Below, piece after piece: positions 43,540 to 52,800 of a DNA stretch of 64,000 nt. Numbering within the stretch: the stretch's first letter is position 1; the number at the start of each line of letters is the position of its first letter. Source of the DNA: Clostridia bacterium (GTDB lineage: Bacteria > Bacillota > Clostridia > RGIG6154); the NCBI GenBank assembly GCA_017626145.1, contig JAGAJK010000074.1:37086-101085 (forward strand), in the 5' to 3' direction. Position numbers and translations under genes: made by a program. Below the pieces are notes generated by a model. It was not told the origin of the DNA. It did not search any database and saw only the letters and a program-made list of their open reading frames with translations.

Positions 43540-43550
43540 ACACAGATGTG
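43540..43550 (+). repeat. attR of the intervening element
   Basis: ACACAGATGTG, the partner of attL (36230-36240). The next codons GAA CCC GTT CAA restart the interrupted protein. Confidence 0.8.
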
Positions 43551-44153
43551 GAACCCGTTCAATTCAATCAGGGATACTACACAATTGACATCAGATTCTA
43601 TTTCAGAATAACACTTGATGTATATACAGAGCTCAGCCGTCCAAGAAGAGTTGAAGGCGTTGCTGTTTATGACAAAAAGATTGCGCTTTTCGGCTCTGAA
43701 GGCAAGTCAAAAATATTCCAGTCTTCATTTAACTTAGATGCACCCGACAAGCAGATAAAAGAAAAAACAAATCTCCCCAAGGCTGTTGTTGAAGTTGTTG
43801 ATCCGATTGCTCTCAGTGCACGAATTACAGAAAAGTGCTCAGATAATTTAAGCTGCAACAGCTGTGAAGTTTCTTCTATTCCCGAATGTATCTGTAACTG
43901 TTTCGAAGGCGTTCTGTGTCAGGCAGATACAGAAAAGAGAGTTTATGTTACTTTAGGTTTGTTTACAATTACAAAGCTCGAAAGAAATGTACAGCTTCTT
44001 ATTCCTGTATATGATTTCTGTATCCCTACAGACGAATGTGTTTCATCATCTCCTGCAAATCCGTGTGATTTATTCGACCAGATTCAGTTCCCGGTTGATG
44101 AATTCTTCCCTCCTCAGAAACATGATTTTTTCTGTAACAATAGCTGTGATTAA
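43548..44153 (+). CDS. 3' part of the split spore-coat-like gene
   Basis: Open from the attR core to 44153. It continues the protein begun at 36022: EPVQFNQGYYTIDIRFYFRI follows WVYTDV. Further features are VEGVAVYDKKIALFGSEGKS, KAVVEVVDPIALSARI, a Cys-rich stretch (about 265 bp in, SCNSCEVSSIPECICNC), and a tail FPVDEFFPPQKHDFF. An in-frame GTG sits at the core, but no SD or promoter is seen before it, so it is probably silent until excision. Its frame is intact over 200 codons, which argues against it being a decayed pseudogene. Confidence 0.85.
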   Translation: MEPVQFNQGYYTIDIRFYFRITLDVYTELSRPRRVEGVAVYDKKIALFGSEGKSKIFQSSFNLDAPDKQIKEKTNLPKAVVEVVDPIALSARITEKCSDNLSCNSCEVSSIPECICNCFEGVLCQADTEKRVYVTLGLFTITKLERNVQLLIPVYDFCIPTDECVSSSPANPCDLFDQIQFPVDEFFPPQKHDFFCNNSCD

Positions 44154-44154
44154 T

Positions 44155-44190
44155 AAAATGAATCCACCGGCAAACCGGTGGATTCATTTT
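44155..44190. terminator. Bidirectional terminator between split gene and htrA
   Basis: A perfect 16-bp stem AAAATGAATCCACCGG/CCGGTGGATTCATTTT with loop CAAA, lying between the two convergent stop codons. Confidence 0.92.
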
Positions 44191-44191
44191 A

Positions 44192-45616
44192 TTATTGAGT
44201 TATTTCAGGATTTTCTTCCATCATTCTTATTTTTAAAGTAACCTCTTTACCGTTACGCCATACAACAACTTCCATCATATCTCCTACTTTATGTGTATCT
44301 CTTATCGCATTTATATCATCAACTGTTTCGACTTTTTTACCGTCGCATTTAATGATAACATCCCCTGACTGAACACCTGCAAGATATGCACCGTAACCTT
44401 CATATACCTCATTAACGTAGAAGCCTACCGGTAAATCGTAATATTGTGAAAGCTTCTCGGTGATATTGGTTCCCGAAACACCAATCATAAGTCTGCCTGT
44501 TACATAGCCATTCTTAATCAGATCATCCACAACGGTTTTAACTTCATTCGAAGGTATTGCAAAGCCGATACCCTCAACACCCATAGCAGACATTTTTACT
44601 GAATTTATACCTATAACTTCACCATACGCATTTACCAAAGGTCCACCTGAATTACCGGAGTTTATAGCCGCATCAGTCTGAAGAAGAGTGAGAGTTTTAT
44701 CATCCACGGTAACAGTACGGTTTACTGCACTGATTATTCCCTGTGTAACCGTTCCCATAAGTTCTGTTCCAAGAGGATTGCCTATTGCAATTACTCTGCC
44801 TCCTACATTCACATACGATGAATCACCAAAGCTTGCGTAAGTAAGTCCGCCTTCTTCAATTTTTAAAACCGCCAGATCGCTTCTGGAATCATAACCAATA
44901 ACTGAAGCCTCACATTCCTTACCTGTGTTAAGAATAACCTTTAATTCTCTTGCGTTTTCTATAACATGGAAATTGGTTACGATATATCCGTCTTCGTTAA
45001 TTATGACACCTGAGCCGCTGGATTCAGACGGTTGATTGAAAAAATTAATTGAATTTGTTTTATTAATAACACCTACTACAGCAGGGCCTACCTTTGCTGC
45101 AACTTCTTCAGTCGTAAGCTCTTCCCCGTCCGGAACAAACTGTTCACCCGATGTGACTGAATCCTTCTGTGCAGCACTACTGTGATGGAAATAGGTATCT
45201 CTTTGATTTTTTTTACCCGATAAAGTAAAACCAATGAGAGTTCCTGCCGCAAGACACATAACAAGGGCACCGCACACACCCGCTATTGCTAATTTTTTAA
45301 TACGTTTCTCTTTCTTTTCAGCTTTTTCCTGCTCTTCAAAGTCATAGTAATCTTTTTCATCCGTGCAGTAAGAATATGTGTACTTTTCATCTGAAGATGA
45401 ATCCTCACCTTCAAACTCATCATCCTCAATTTCTATTTCAAAATCATATTCATCTTTTTTCTCAGTATCAGATAATCCATTTTCACCGGAAAACGAAAAT
45501 TCGAAATTTTCCTGTGTATGCGCTGTATTATTTACGCCTTGTTGCGACATATCGGTTTCAGTTTTTTTCTCCGGTTGGTCTTTATTTATAATATTATCAT
45601 TTTCATCGTTAAACAT
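44192..45616 (-). CDS. HtrA/DegP-like S1C serine protease with PDZ domain
   Basis: 474 residues: an acidic cytoplasmic N-terminus (about 1-100), one TM (about 105-130), a trypsin-like domain with the triad His in IVTNFHVIENA, Asp in DSRSDLAVLKI and Ser in INSGNSGGPLVN, and a C-terminal PDZ with YEGYGAYLAGVQSGDVIIKC. It handles misfolded exported proteins. I start at ATG 45616 after AAGGAGG. It lies 72 bp downstream of a response regulator that may control it. Confidence 0.92.
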   Translation of the reverse strand: MFNDENDNIINKDQPEKKTETDMSQQGVNNTAHTQENFEFSFSGENGLSDTEKKDEYDFEIEIEDDEFEGEDSSSDEKYTYSYCTDEKDYYDFEEQEKAEKKEKRIKKLAIAGVCGALVMCLAAGTLIGFTLSGKKNQRDTYFHHSSAAQKDSVTSGEQFVPDGEELTTEEVAAKVGPAVVGVINKTNSINFFNQPSESSGSGVIINEDGYIVTNFHVIENARELKVILNTGKECEASVIGYDSRSDLAVLKIEEGGLTYASFGDSSYVNVGGRVIAIGNPLGTELMGTVTQGIISAVNRTVTVDDKTLTLLQTDAAINSGNSGGPLVNAYGEVIGINSVKMSAMGVEGIGFAIPSNEVKTVVDDLIKNGYVTGRLMIGVSGTNITEKLSQYYDLPVGFYVNEVYEGYGAYLAGVQSGDVIIKCDGKKVETVDDINAIRDTHKVGDMMEVVVWRNGKEVTLKIRMMEENPEITQ

Positions 45617-45688
45617 AAGCAAAAGCCTCCTTACGTCACTTAATATATACTATAGTTTTGTAATTTATGTGAAAATAATGTTAACTCA

Positions 45689-46378
45689 TTACGAAACATT
45701 GAATTTATATCCTACGCCCCATACCGTTTCAATTTTCCAGGCTTGTGTTTTACTCTCGAAACGTTTTCTCAGTTTCTTTACATGAACATCCACGGTACGG
45801 CTGTCGCCGAAATAATCGTACCCCCAGACTCTGTCAAGAAGCTGTTCTCTTGTAAAGACTCTGCCCGGATTACTTGCCAGGAAATACAGCAATTCAGTTT
45901 CTTTTGGAGGGATTCTGTATTTTTCACCGGCTACGATAATTTCATATGAAGAAATATTTATATAAATGTCATTATGCAAAACTTCATCTACAGCACTGTT
46001 TTTAACTTTAGCGGTACGTTTTAAAACAGCATTTATTCTTGCAGCAGCCTCCCGAAAATCCCATTTCTTATTGATGAATTCGTCAATTCCCACACTATAG
46101 TACAACAGCTTATATTCAATATTATCACTTTCTGACACCACAACAACAGGAATATCTGTAGTTTTTCTAAGTTCAATTAAAAATTCATTATTAAGCTCGT
46201 CCTTAAATTTATCATCGGTAACTATCAGAAATGGTGTGTTTTTTTTGAGCATATCAAATGCTGTATCGGGCTGTGAGCAAACAATGATTTCATAGCTGTA
46301 TTTACGCAGGCTGTTAACTATTTCATTAACATATACGTTATCTCTGCTGAAAATCAGTATTTTTATACTAAGTGCCAT
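45689..46378 (-). CDS. OmpR-family response regulator with atypical receiver
   Basis: 229 residues: a receiver-like domain (1-115) and an OmpR/PhoB winged helix (about 130-229) with REQLLDRVWGYDYFGDSRTVDVHV and WGVGYKF. The receiver is degenerate: the acidic pair normally in ILIVDDE is IFSRDN here, although an Asp is present in IVTDDKF and a Lys in INKKW. No histidine kinase is adjacent. It may work without classical phosphorylation. It is followed by htrA, a plausible target. Confidence 0.88.
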   Translation of the reverse strand: MALSIKILIFSRDNVYVNEIVNSLRKYSYEIIVCSQPDTAFDMLKKNTPFLIVTDDKFKDELNNEFLIELRKTTDIPVVVVSESDNIEYKLLYYSVGIDEFINKKWDFREAAARINAVLKRTAKVKNSAVDEVLHNDIYINISSYEIIVAGEKYRIPPKETELLYFLASNPGRVFTREQLLDRVWGYDYFGDSRTVDVHVKKLRKRFESKTQAWKIETVWGVGYKFNVS

Positions 46379-46406
46379 ATTCTCGCCTCCCGACTATTTA
46401 TATACT

Positions 46407-46435
46407 ATTTTACCACATAATTCATACTTACACAA
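46407..46435 (-). promoter_or_regulatory. Sigma-A promoter of the response regulator-htrA unit
   Basis: Minus strand TTGTGT (46430-46435), a 17-bp spacer and TAAAAT (46407-46412), followed by SD GGGAGG before ATG 46378. Confidence 0.65.
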
Positions 46436-46460
46436 TAGATATTTTTGAAGTATAATATTA

Positions 46461-46494
46461 AAAAGTGACAGTTCAAATTGAACTGTCACTTTTT
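46461..46494 (-). terminator. Terminator of the MFS gene
   Basis: A 16-bp perfect stem AAAAGTGACAGTTCAA/TTGAACTGTCACTTTT. On the minus strand it overlaps the last codons and stop of the MFS gene. The T-run lies on both sides. Confidence 0.9.
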
Positions 46495-47687
46495 CTGCTT
46501 TTTACTTTAGTGACTTTTGTCTTTAAAATCAGCAATCCACATACGAGTATAATCGGAAAAACTGTTGCTGCGAGCAGCCCCGTTTTCAGGTTGCCTTCTG
46601 CTATTTCAGATATACTTCCAACCATAGCAGGACTTACAGCAGCTCCAAGATCGCCGGCAAGTGCCAGAAATGCAAACATTGCTGTTCCACCTCCGGGACA
46701 ATGGTGGGAAGATATGCTTATAGTTCCCGGCCACATAATACCTACAGCCAAACCGCAAAGTGTACAACCGGCTAAACCCAAAATCGGCAAAGTTGACAAA
46801 GAAGCCAGCAAATAGCAGCCTGTACATACTACTGCACAAATAAGCATTGTTTTGGTTAGATTAAGTTTTTCACTGAACTTTCCGTACAGCATACGGGATA
46901 TACCCATAAACATCGCAAATAAGCACGGACCTAATAAATCACCAATATTTTTTGATATTCCGATAGCAGATTCAGTAAACGCTGATGTCCATTGAGTCAT
47001 AGTGGCTTCTGATGCACCTGCACAAATCATAAGTACTATTATCAGTAAAAAAACAGGTGTTTTCAAAAGATTTTTAATTCCCATACTTTCGCCCTCTTCG
47101 TTTAGCCGTTCAATAGGACAATTTATAAAATTAAAAGTATTATACAACGGCACAAGTGCCCATATTAAAGTAAGTATTTTCCAGTTTTCCAATCCTAATA
47201 CAGCAAAAAAGACAGTAGAGCCTAAAATAACCCCCATTGCACCCCAACAGTAAAATGAATGCAGAAGACTCATCATTCCATCCTTGTTTTCAAAAGGACA
47301 GGCTTCAACAATAGGACTCAGCAAAACCTCAACAAGACCGCTTCCTATTGCATAAAGCACTACAGAAATCAAAATACCAACAAAAGGTACAGGTAACACT
47401 TCCGGCAAAATTGCCATCAAAACAAGACCTACAGCCGATATAAGCTGAGAAGTAACCACACATATGCGATATCCGATTTTATCAGCAAATTTAGTAGCTG
47501 CAAGATCAACCAATAATTGCGTTAAATAAAACACCAACGGTATAAGTGCAATTTTTTCAAGTGTAATGCCATATGTACTTTTGAATGTTAAAAATAAAAG
47601 TGGTGAAAAATTGGCAGTTATAGCTTGCGTAATGAATCCTATATAGCAAGCAATCAATGTTTTTTTATAATTCTTTTGTTTAGTCAT
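46473..47687 (-). CDS. MFS transporter, sugar/fucose-permease-like
   Basis: A 404-residue major facilitator protein with 12 predicted helices, starting at ATG 47687 (MTKQKNYKKTLIACYIGF). Motif A-like DLAATKFADKIGYR sits between helices 2 and 3. HCPGGGTAMFAFLALAGDLG in the second half resembles the FucP/NagP-type MFS branch. The substrate is unknown; the AraC regulator just upstream with a cupin sensor suggests a sugar or small metabolite. An 86-bp gap separates the two genes, which may be co-transcribed. Confidence 0.85.
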   Translation of the reverse strand: MTKQKNYKKTLIACYIGFITQAITANFSPLLFLTFKSTYGITLEKIALIPLVFYLTQLLVDLAATKFADKIGYRICVVTSQLISAVGLVLMAILPEVLPVPFVGILISVVLYAIGSGLVEVLLSPIVEACPFENKDGMMSLLHSFYCWGAMGVILGSTVFFAVLGLENWKILTLIWALVPLYNTFNFINCPIERLNEEGESMGIKNLLKTPVFLLIIVLMICAGASEATMTQWTSAFTESAIGISKNIGDLLGPCLFAMFMGISRMLYGKFSEKLNLTKTMLICAVVCTGCYLLASLSTLPILGLAGCTLCGLAVGIMWPGTISISSHHCPGGGTAMFAFLALAGDLGAAVSPAMVGSISEIAEGNLKTGLLAATVFPIILVCGLLILKTKVTKVKSRKSDSSI

Positions 47688-47773
47688 AGCAATCCCTTTC
47701 AATTCAAACATTTACACAAATTATATCACCAATCTTTGTTATAAAAAAGCCACAAAATTGCCAAAAATAAGCA

Positions 47774-48664
47774 CTATTTACCCAAAATGTTATTTCGTCC
47801 CGGAGAGCACCCATATCTTTTTTTAAACTGACGTGAAAAATAATTTACTGAATTGAAACCGCAGGTATAACTGATTTGCTGAAGTGTTTGTGTTCTTTCA
47901 CTTAATAACTGACGTGCCACTTGAAGTCTGTATTGAATCAACGCCTCAACAGGAGAGCAGCCCATATATGTCCGAAAGCATCTCCCTGCCTCGCTTCGGC
48001 TTATATCAGCAGATTTAGCAATATCATCCAGAGTTACACCTCCGGCATAGTTTTCATAAATATACGACAGCATTTTTTGAAGACGAATCTGATTAATTGT
48101 CTGTATGCGTGTCGCATCATATTTGGGAAGCTCATTAAAATTACAAGATATATATTCAAATATACGGTTGATATTACGCTGAACAGCTAATTCATAGCAC
48201 TCATTCTTTTCATCCATTTTTCTGTAAATATCTTTTATCAGACTATTTATTTCGCTGTGAGAACAATCGTTGTGTCTGAATACAACCAAAGGCAGAGAAT
48301 CACATTGAATAACAGGTAACACGTACTTTTGATAAATATCACTTATTTCGTGGGCTACCAATGTCCCTGAAAACACAATATTAGGCATAGAATCAGGAAT
48401 GTTGCCTGATATTTGTTTTATTCCGTGTAACATATTACCGTTAACGAATATGCTGTCACCTGCCTCAAGCAAGATGTGTCGGTCGCCAACCTGATAATCT
48501 AAAACTCCATTTTCCGCCGTTGCTATCTCAAAATCAGGATGCCAATGCAAAGGCCCTTCCCATCCGGGCAAAGTAGTAAGCTCATCGTGGAAATAAGTAA
48601 TCGGAAATTCTGCAGCATTATGCGGTATATATTCTCTTAATTGATTGTCAAGTATTATAGCCAT
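47774..48664 (-). CDS. AraC-family transcriptional regulator with cupin domain
   Basis: 296 residues: an N-terminal cupin-like sensor (about 15-130) with LHWHPDFEIATAENGVL and LEAGDSIFVNGNMLHGI, and a C-terminal AraC double helix-turn-helix with GVTLDDIAKSADISRSEAGR and ISYTCGFNSVNYFSRQFKKR. It probably senses a carbohydrate and controls the MFS gene downstream. The leader between promoter and start contains a 9-bp dyad. Confidence 0.9.
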   Translation of the reverse strand: MAIILDNQLREYIPHNAAEFPITYFHDELTTLPGWEGPLHWHPDFEIATAENGVLDYQVGDRHILLEAGDSIFVNGNMLHGIKQISGNIPDSMPNIVFSGTLVAHEISDIYQKYVLPVIQCDSLPLVVFRHNDCSHSEINSLIKDIYRKMDEKNECYELAVQRNINRIFEYISCNFNELPKYDATRIQTINQIRLQKMLSYIYENYAGGVTLDDIAKSADISRSEAGRCFRTYMGCSPVEALIQYRLQVARQLLSERTQTLQQISYTCGFNSVNYFSRQFKKRYGCSPGRNNILGK

Positions 48665-48729
48665 ATTTTCCCTCTCTTAAAACCGACTCTGTTTTAATCT
48701 TTTAGTTGATTGTCACGCTTTAAAGAAAC

Positions 48730-48749
48730 TTCACATTATTTAATGTGAA
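48730..48749. repeat. Inverted repeat in the araC leader
   Basis: TTCACATTA-TT-TAATGTGAA, a perfect 9-bp dyad about 45 bp downstream of the araC -10. It could be an operator or an RNA hairpin; without a T-run it is not a terminator. Confidence 0.5.
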
Positions 48750-48791
48750 AAATTCACTTAGGCAATAAGCCTTTGAATATATCAAGTAAAC

Positions 48792-48820
48792 ATTATAAAT
48801 AATAATTTGTCAATTGTAAA
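48792..48820 (-). promoter_or_regulatory. Sigma-A promoter of the AraC-type gene
   Basis: Minus strand TTTACA (48815-48820), a 17-bp spacer and TATAAT (48792-48797). The 5' leader is about 120 nt. The rest of the 292-bp gap between araC and merR holds nothing else I can support. Confidence 0.65.
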
Positions 48821-48956
48821 CTGAAATACAATACTTGTTCATATTATGTGTAATCAAAAGTGTGTAAACTACAATTTCATATGTAGATACATTTTGTTTT
48901 GTAAAAAAAAGATAACCAATGAACTCCGAAGACTGTGATACTTATAGACTAATTAT

Positions 48957-49739
48957 TTATTCAACCAGTGCAATTATTTGCGTAATAAATCTATTTTTGT
49001 CTTTGTGCTGCGGAGGACCTTCAAGGTAAAGGTTGCGGAATGTACCCGAAAGCTTTAAATTATTATTTTGAGCATAAGAAATCAGTTTTTTTCGAGCTTC
49101 GGGAATCTCTTCATAAGCTCCATGATGGAAGAATGAAATTGCTTTAAGTTTGGAAATTTGTTTTACATATTCTCCCTTGCTTTCAGGTGGCACAGCAACG
49201 CAATATTTAATTTTCCCGGAAGCATTAGCAGAATACTCGGTAAAATACATACGCCTTGTTGTGTCAGTTCCGTGAATTCTCATAGCTTCAAGTGCCGTAT
49301 CTCTTAATAGATTTGTTTTATCCTCAATCGACGTGGCGTTATATACACGGCAATAAACGGTCTGTGGTTCAATTGTTATTTCTTTGACAGCATCACCGTG
49401 AACTGATGTTCTTTCCTTCAGCTTTTCAAGTGTAAGACTTAGTTCATCTCTCAGTTTTTCCAATCGTTCTATCATTGGTTGTAAGTCAGCTGAGTCATTA
49501 AAGTATTCACGAATCTCATCAAGAGTAAGCCCTAAGTTCTGAAAAACCCGAATTGTACGAATCTGAGTAAACGTATCAATAGTGTAATACCTGTTGCCGG
49601 TCTTTCCGTCTTTTTCATCAGGTATTATAAGACCTTTAGCCTCATAACCAAGTATCGCTTTTCTTGTAATTCCAGCGGCTTTTGCAATCTCTCCTATGGA
49701 AAATAAGTTTTTGTCATTCATATAAAAGTCCTCACTCAT
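48957..49739 (-). CDS. MerR-family regulator with GyrI-like effector domain
   Basis: 260 residues. MerR helix-turn-helix NLFSIGEIAKAAGITRKAIL with wing YEAKGLIIPDEKDGKTGNRY; coiled-coil dimer helix (about 85-115); C-terminal GyrI/BmrR-like small-molecule domain (about 125-260). This is the layout of multidrug-sensing activators such as BmrR. It diverges from the SLH gene across 121 bp, which holds a promoter with the unusual MerR spacing, so the SLH gene is the likely target. Confidence 0.9.
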   Translation of the reverse strand: MSEDFYMNDKNLFSIGEIAKAAGITRKAILGYEAKGLIIPDEKDGKTGNRYYTIDTFTQIRTIRVFQNLGLTLDEIREYFNDSADLQPMIERLEKLRDELSLTLEKLKERTSVHGDAVKEITIEPQTVYCRVYNATSIEDKTNLLRDTALEAMRIHGTDTTRRMYFTEYSANASGKIKYCVAVPPESKGEYVKQISKLKAISFFHHGAYEEIPEARKKLISYAQNNNLKLSGTFRNLYLEGPPQHKDKNRFITQIIALVE

Positions 49740-49780
49740 AATTTTTCAAAAATAGTTTTTGAGAAAATTCTCAAAAGTCA

Positions 49781-49811
49781 TTGCATCGCACCTTAAGGGA
49801 CGGTGTATAAT
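49781..49811 (+). promoter_or_regulatory. MerR-type promoter (19-bp spacer) of the SLH protein gene
   Basis: TTGCAT (49781-49786), a 19-bp spacer and TATAAT (49806-49811). The spacer holds the dyad CACC-TTAAGGGA-CGGTG centred between the boxes. An overlong spacer with a central dyad is the signature of promoters twisted into activity by MerR-family activators. A second dyad, TTTTGAGAA/TTCTCAAAA, lies at 49757-49776. Confidence 0.75.
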
Positions 49812-49860
49812 CAGTATAGCACATTATAATTAAATTTTCAAGATATGGAGGAATCATGAA

Positions 49861-52800
49861 ATGAAAAAAAGAGTTTTCAGTATGCTTTTATGTATATGCA
49901 TGCTAATAGGTATAACGTGTGTACCTGTTTTTGCTGCAGATGCAGTTAAAGCAGGAGAAAAGGCAACTGTCATTTCAGACTGGCAGGTGTTTGAAAAGCC
50001 GGACTCAAGCAGCAAGGTTACCGGATATCTCAGTACAGGTAACGAGGTTGATGTGCTTGAAGCATACATCAGCGGAAACGGCGGCATTGACGGAAGATGG
50101 CATAAGATAAGCTATACAAATAAGATGCTCAATCTTTCCGGCACCGGATATGTTAAGGCAATGCTTACATCAACTAAGGAAGCCTTCAAGACGGAATATA
50201 CTGTTGAATTGGAAGAGGTATCTGCATCTGTTTTCGTTGATACTCCCGTTGCAGGTGTGAAGCCTTATGAAGACATCGAGCTTATCGATACAACAAATAT
50301 GGTGATTGACAACTACAAATGGTCAGGAGCTCTTGATGATAACGGTTGCTTCAAGGAGGGTGTTCAATATACCTTTACCGTAACTGTCAGCTTAAAAGCG
50401 AAGGCGACTGATATGATATTCAGTTCAAGATCTGCCGACCATATGGTAAACAGATTTCCGCCGACAATAAAGCTTTCAAACGGCAACCGTACAGTTGAAT
50501 TGACTTATAAATTTACCGAGGCAAAAGCACCGAAGGAATCTACTGCGCCCAAAAAAGAAAATTCTGCCGGTACAACATCTGTAAAAGTTGACAAGCTTGA
50601 GCCGGGCGACTATGGAACAATGAAGCTTGTAAGCGGAGGATATTCCATATATCACGAGCCTGACTCAAGAACTATGTATGGCGGCAGCCAGAACACTGAA
50701 GATACCATAACTGTTATGGAGGCTGGTGTTGACGGTGTTGACACAGACGCAGTTTACTACGCCATCTGGAATGAGCATCATCAGGAAGTAAATTATGTAA
50801 ATATGAACGATGCAAGGGCCACATTCGGAAACTTTGTAAAGGAAGGAAATGACGCAAAAAGACCTTACAACGAAGAGTTTGCAGCAAAGAGAGCGCAGGA
50901 CAGAGGCAAATTCAATGCAATAACCGAGGTTGATGTTGATTTTCTCTATGCAACTGCGACTCAAAAGCCCTTTATGTGCGATTATGTCACAGAGGAAGCA
51001 ATCACCGTATTTGATTATGACGATGATTCCTACAGATGTCTTGGCGATGTAGTTTACAGTACAACAGATATCCCTGAGCCTTACTCAATGGTAACTGCTA
51101 CTATAACCTACGTTGCAAATGAGCCTTATCATTTTTCAAAGGATGTAAAGCCTGAAAGAGAAAAAACGACCAAGGTTCTTTCTATCGATAATAAAACCAC
51201 ACGGATAATCAATACATACAGTATTAATTATATAGACGAAAAAACTATAAAGCTTGTTTACCACGAATACATCGATCCAACACCCTTTAACACCACTCCC
51301 ACGCAAGCTATGAAAGACTATAATGAAAGGCATAAGTATGACAGGGGCGTTTCAGAGCCGGTTGTAGGAACAGCGAAGCTTAATAATCACGTAGTAGCAT
51401 CCGGTGCATATTTCTGGAATTATCCTACGGAACATACATACGCATTTGAAATACAACCCAATCAGATAATTGAAGTAGTTGATTTTGAACTTGCTGATGA
51501 AATTCCCGATCTTGTCGGTGACTGGTGCAAAGTTATAATCGCCAACAAGATTGGATTTGTACCCAAGTCATACCTTACAGATGTTGTAATGAAAGATTTC
51601 TGGCAGGGTGCTCCGGCAACAAATCACGACAGTCCCTATGTATTCGCCGGTGGAAGCGGAACGAAGGAAGATCCTTATTTAATCGAAACTCCCGAGCAGC
51701 TCGATGCAATACGCAAAGACAGCGCCAAATACTTTAAACTGATAAAGGACATCGATCTTTCAAATTGGGGCAACTGGATTCCTATCGGCGGTACACCTGC
51801 CTACGGCGGTAACGGCGACAATGCTTATAATAAAGCACAATTTGGTGCAAACTCTTTCAGAGGTCAGCTTGACGGAAACGGTCACGTTATTTCGGGTATG
51901 ACCATAAAAATAAACGAAGAAAAGCCATTTATGCAGGAAAAAAGCAACGACCGTTACTTCGGTCTTATGGGATATATGTCAAATGGTCTTGGAAACAATG
52001 ATGCAGGCATACGTAACCTTGGACTTATAAACTTCAACATTGATGTAACATATTCTGCATACTCCGAAAGTTTATTCATCTGGGCAGGAGCATTTGCTAC
52101 ACATGCACTGGATGCCACCATTACCAACTGCTATACGGCAAACGGAAAAATCAATTTTAATATCACTAAAGCACCCGAAATAGATATGAGTAATTTAAAT
52201 ACGCAGTTTGTGTTCGGCGGCTTAGCAGCGGAAATTGCCGGAAGCACCGTAACAGAATGCTTCAGTGATACTGACATTACGGTAAAGTCAAATGATGACG
52301 ATGTTTTTTACCTGATAGCCGGCGGTTTTGCTTCTTCTATCCAAAAGTCGAATATAAGCCGCTGCTACAATTCGGGAGATATTACTCTGGACTATATGGA
52401 CTGGGTTAACGGTAATAATTCGGTTGCCTGCGGTATGTTTGTATATGCAGAAAAATATGGCGATTTAAAAGCAGTAGAACATTCAACCGTTACCGATTGC
52501 TACAACTCGGGTAACCTTACCGCCAATGCCGTTGCAGGACTTGCCTACTACGGCAGAACAGGTTGTAATTGTACATTTACAAATTGTTATAATGTGGGTA
52601 AACTCAACATTGATGAAGGAATAACCGTTACGGGCTTGCCCGGAAAAACCGATTTTGTATATCTCACCGATGCAACGTTTACCACAAACAATTGCTATGC
52701 AAACGGAACGGGAGTTTCAGGAAGTGCATGGAAACACTCCGACAAGCTCGGCAGAAAAGTGCTTGCATCCATTCCCGAGGATAGCTTTACAATTCCAAAG

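Larger units (their letters stand above)
36241..43550. mobile_element. 7,310-bp skin-like intervening element carrying a large serine recombinase
   Basis: The segment between the two gene halves. Cutting at the shared GATGTG restores one uninterrupted frame (codons GAT GTG GAA CCC GTT). Contents left to right: promoter, CapD-like dehydratase, BY-kinase, PHP phosphatase (all plus), then on the minus strand Wzz-like protein, HPr-kinase-like protein, short peptide, PqqD protein and a serine recombinase that starts 134 bp from the right end. No transfer, replication or phage structural genes are present. Position in a probable late mother-cell gene, one recombinase near an end and precise in-frame repair are the hallmarks of sigK-type skin elements. 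Confidence 0.85.

Noticed and set aside
36241..43550. Prophage or conjugative element
   Set aside because: No structural, replication, relaxase or secretion genes; only a recombinase and cargo within 7.3 kb.
48792..48814. TTGACA 10 bp before TATAAT upstream of the AraC gene
   Set aside because: A 10-bp spacer is too short; TTTACA with a 17-bp spacer to the same -10 fits better.
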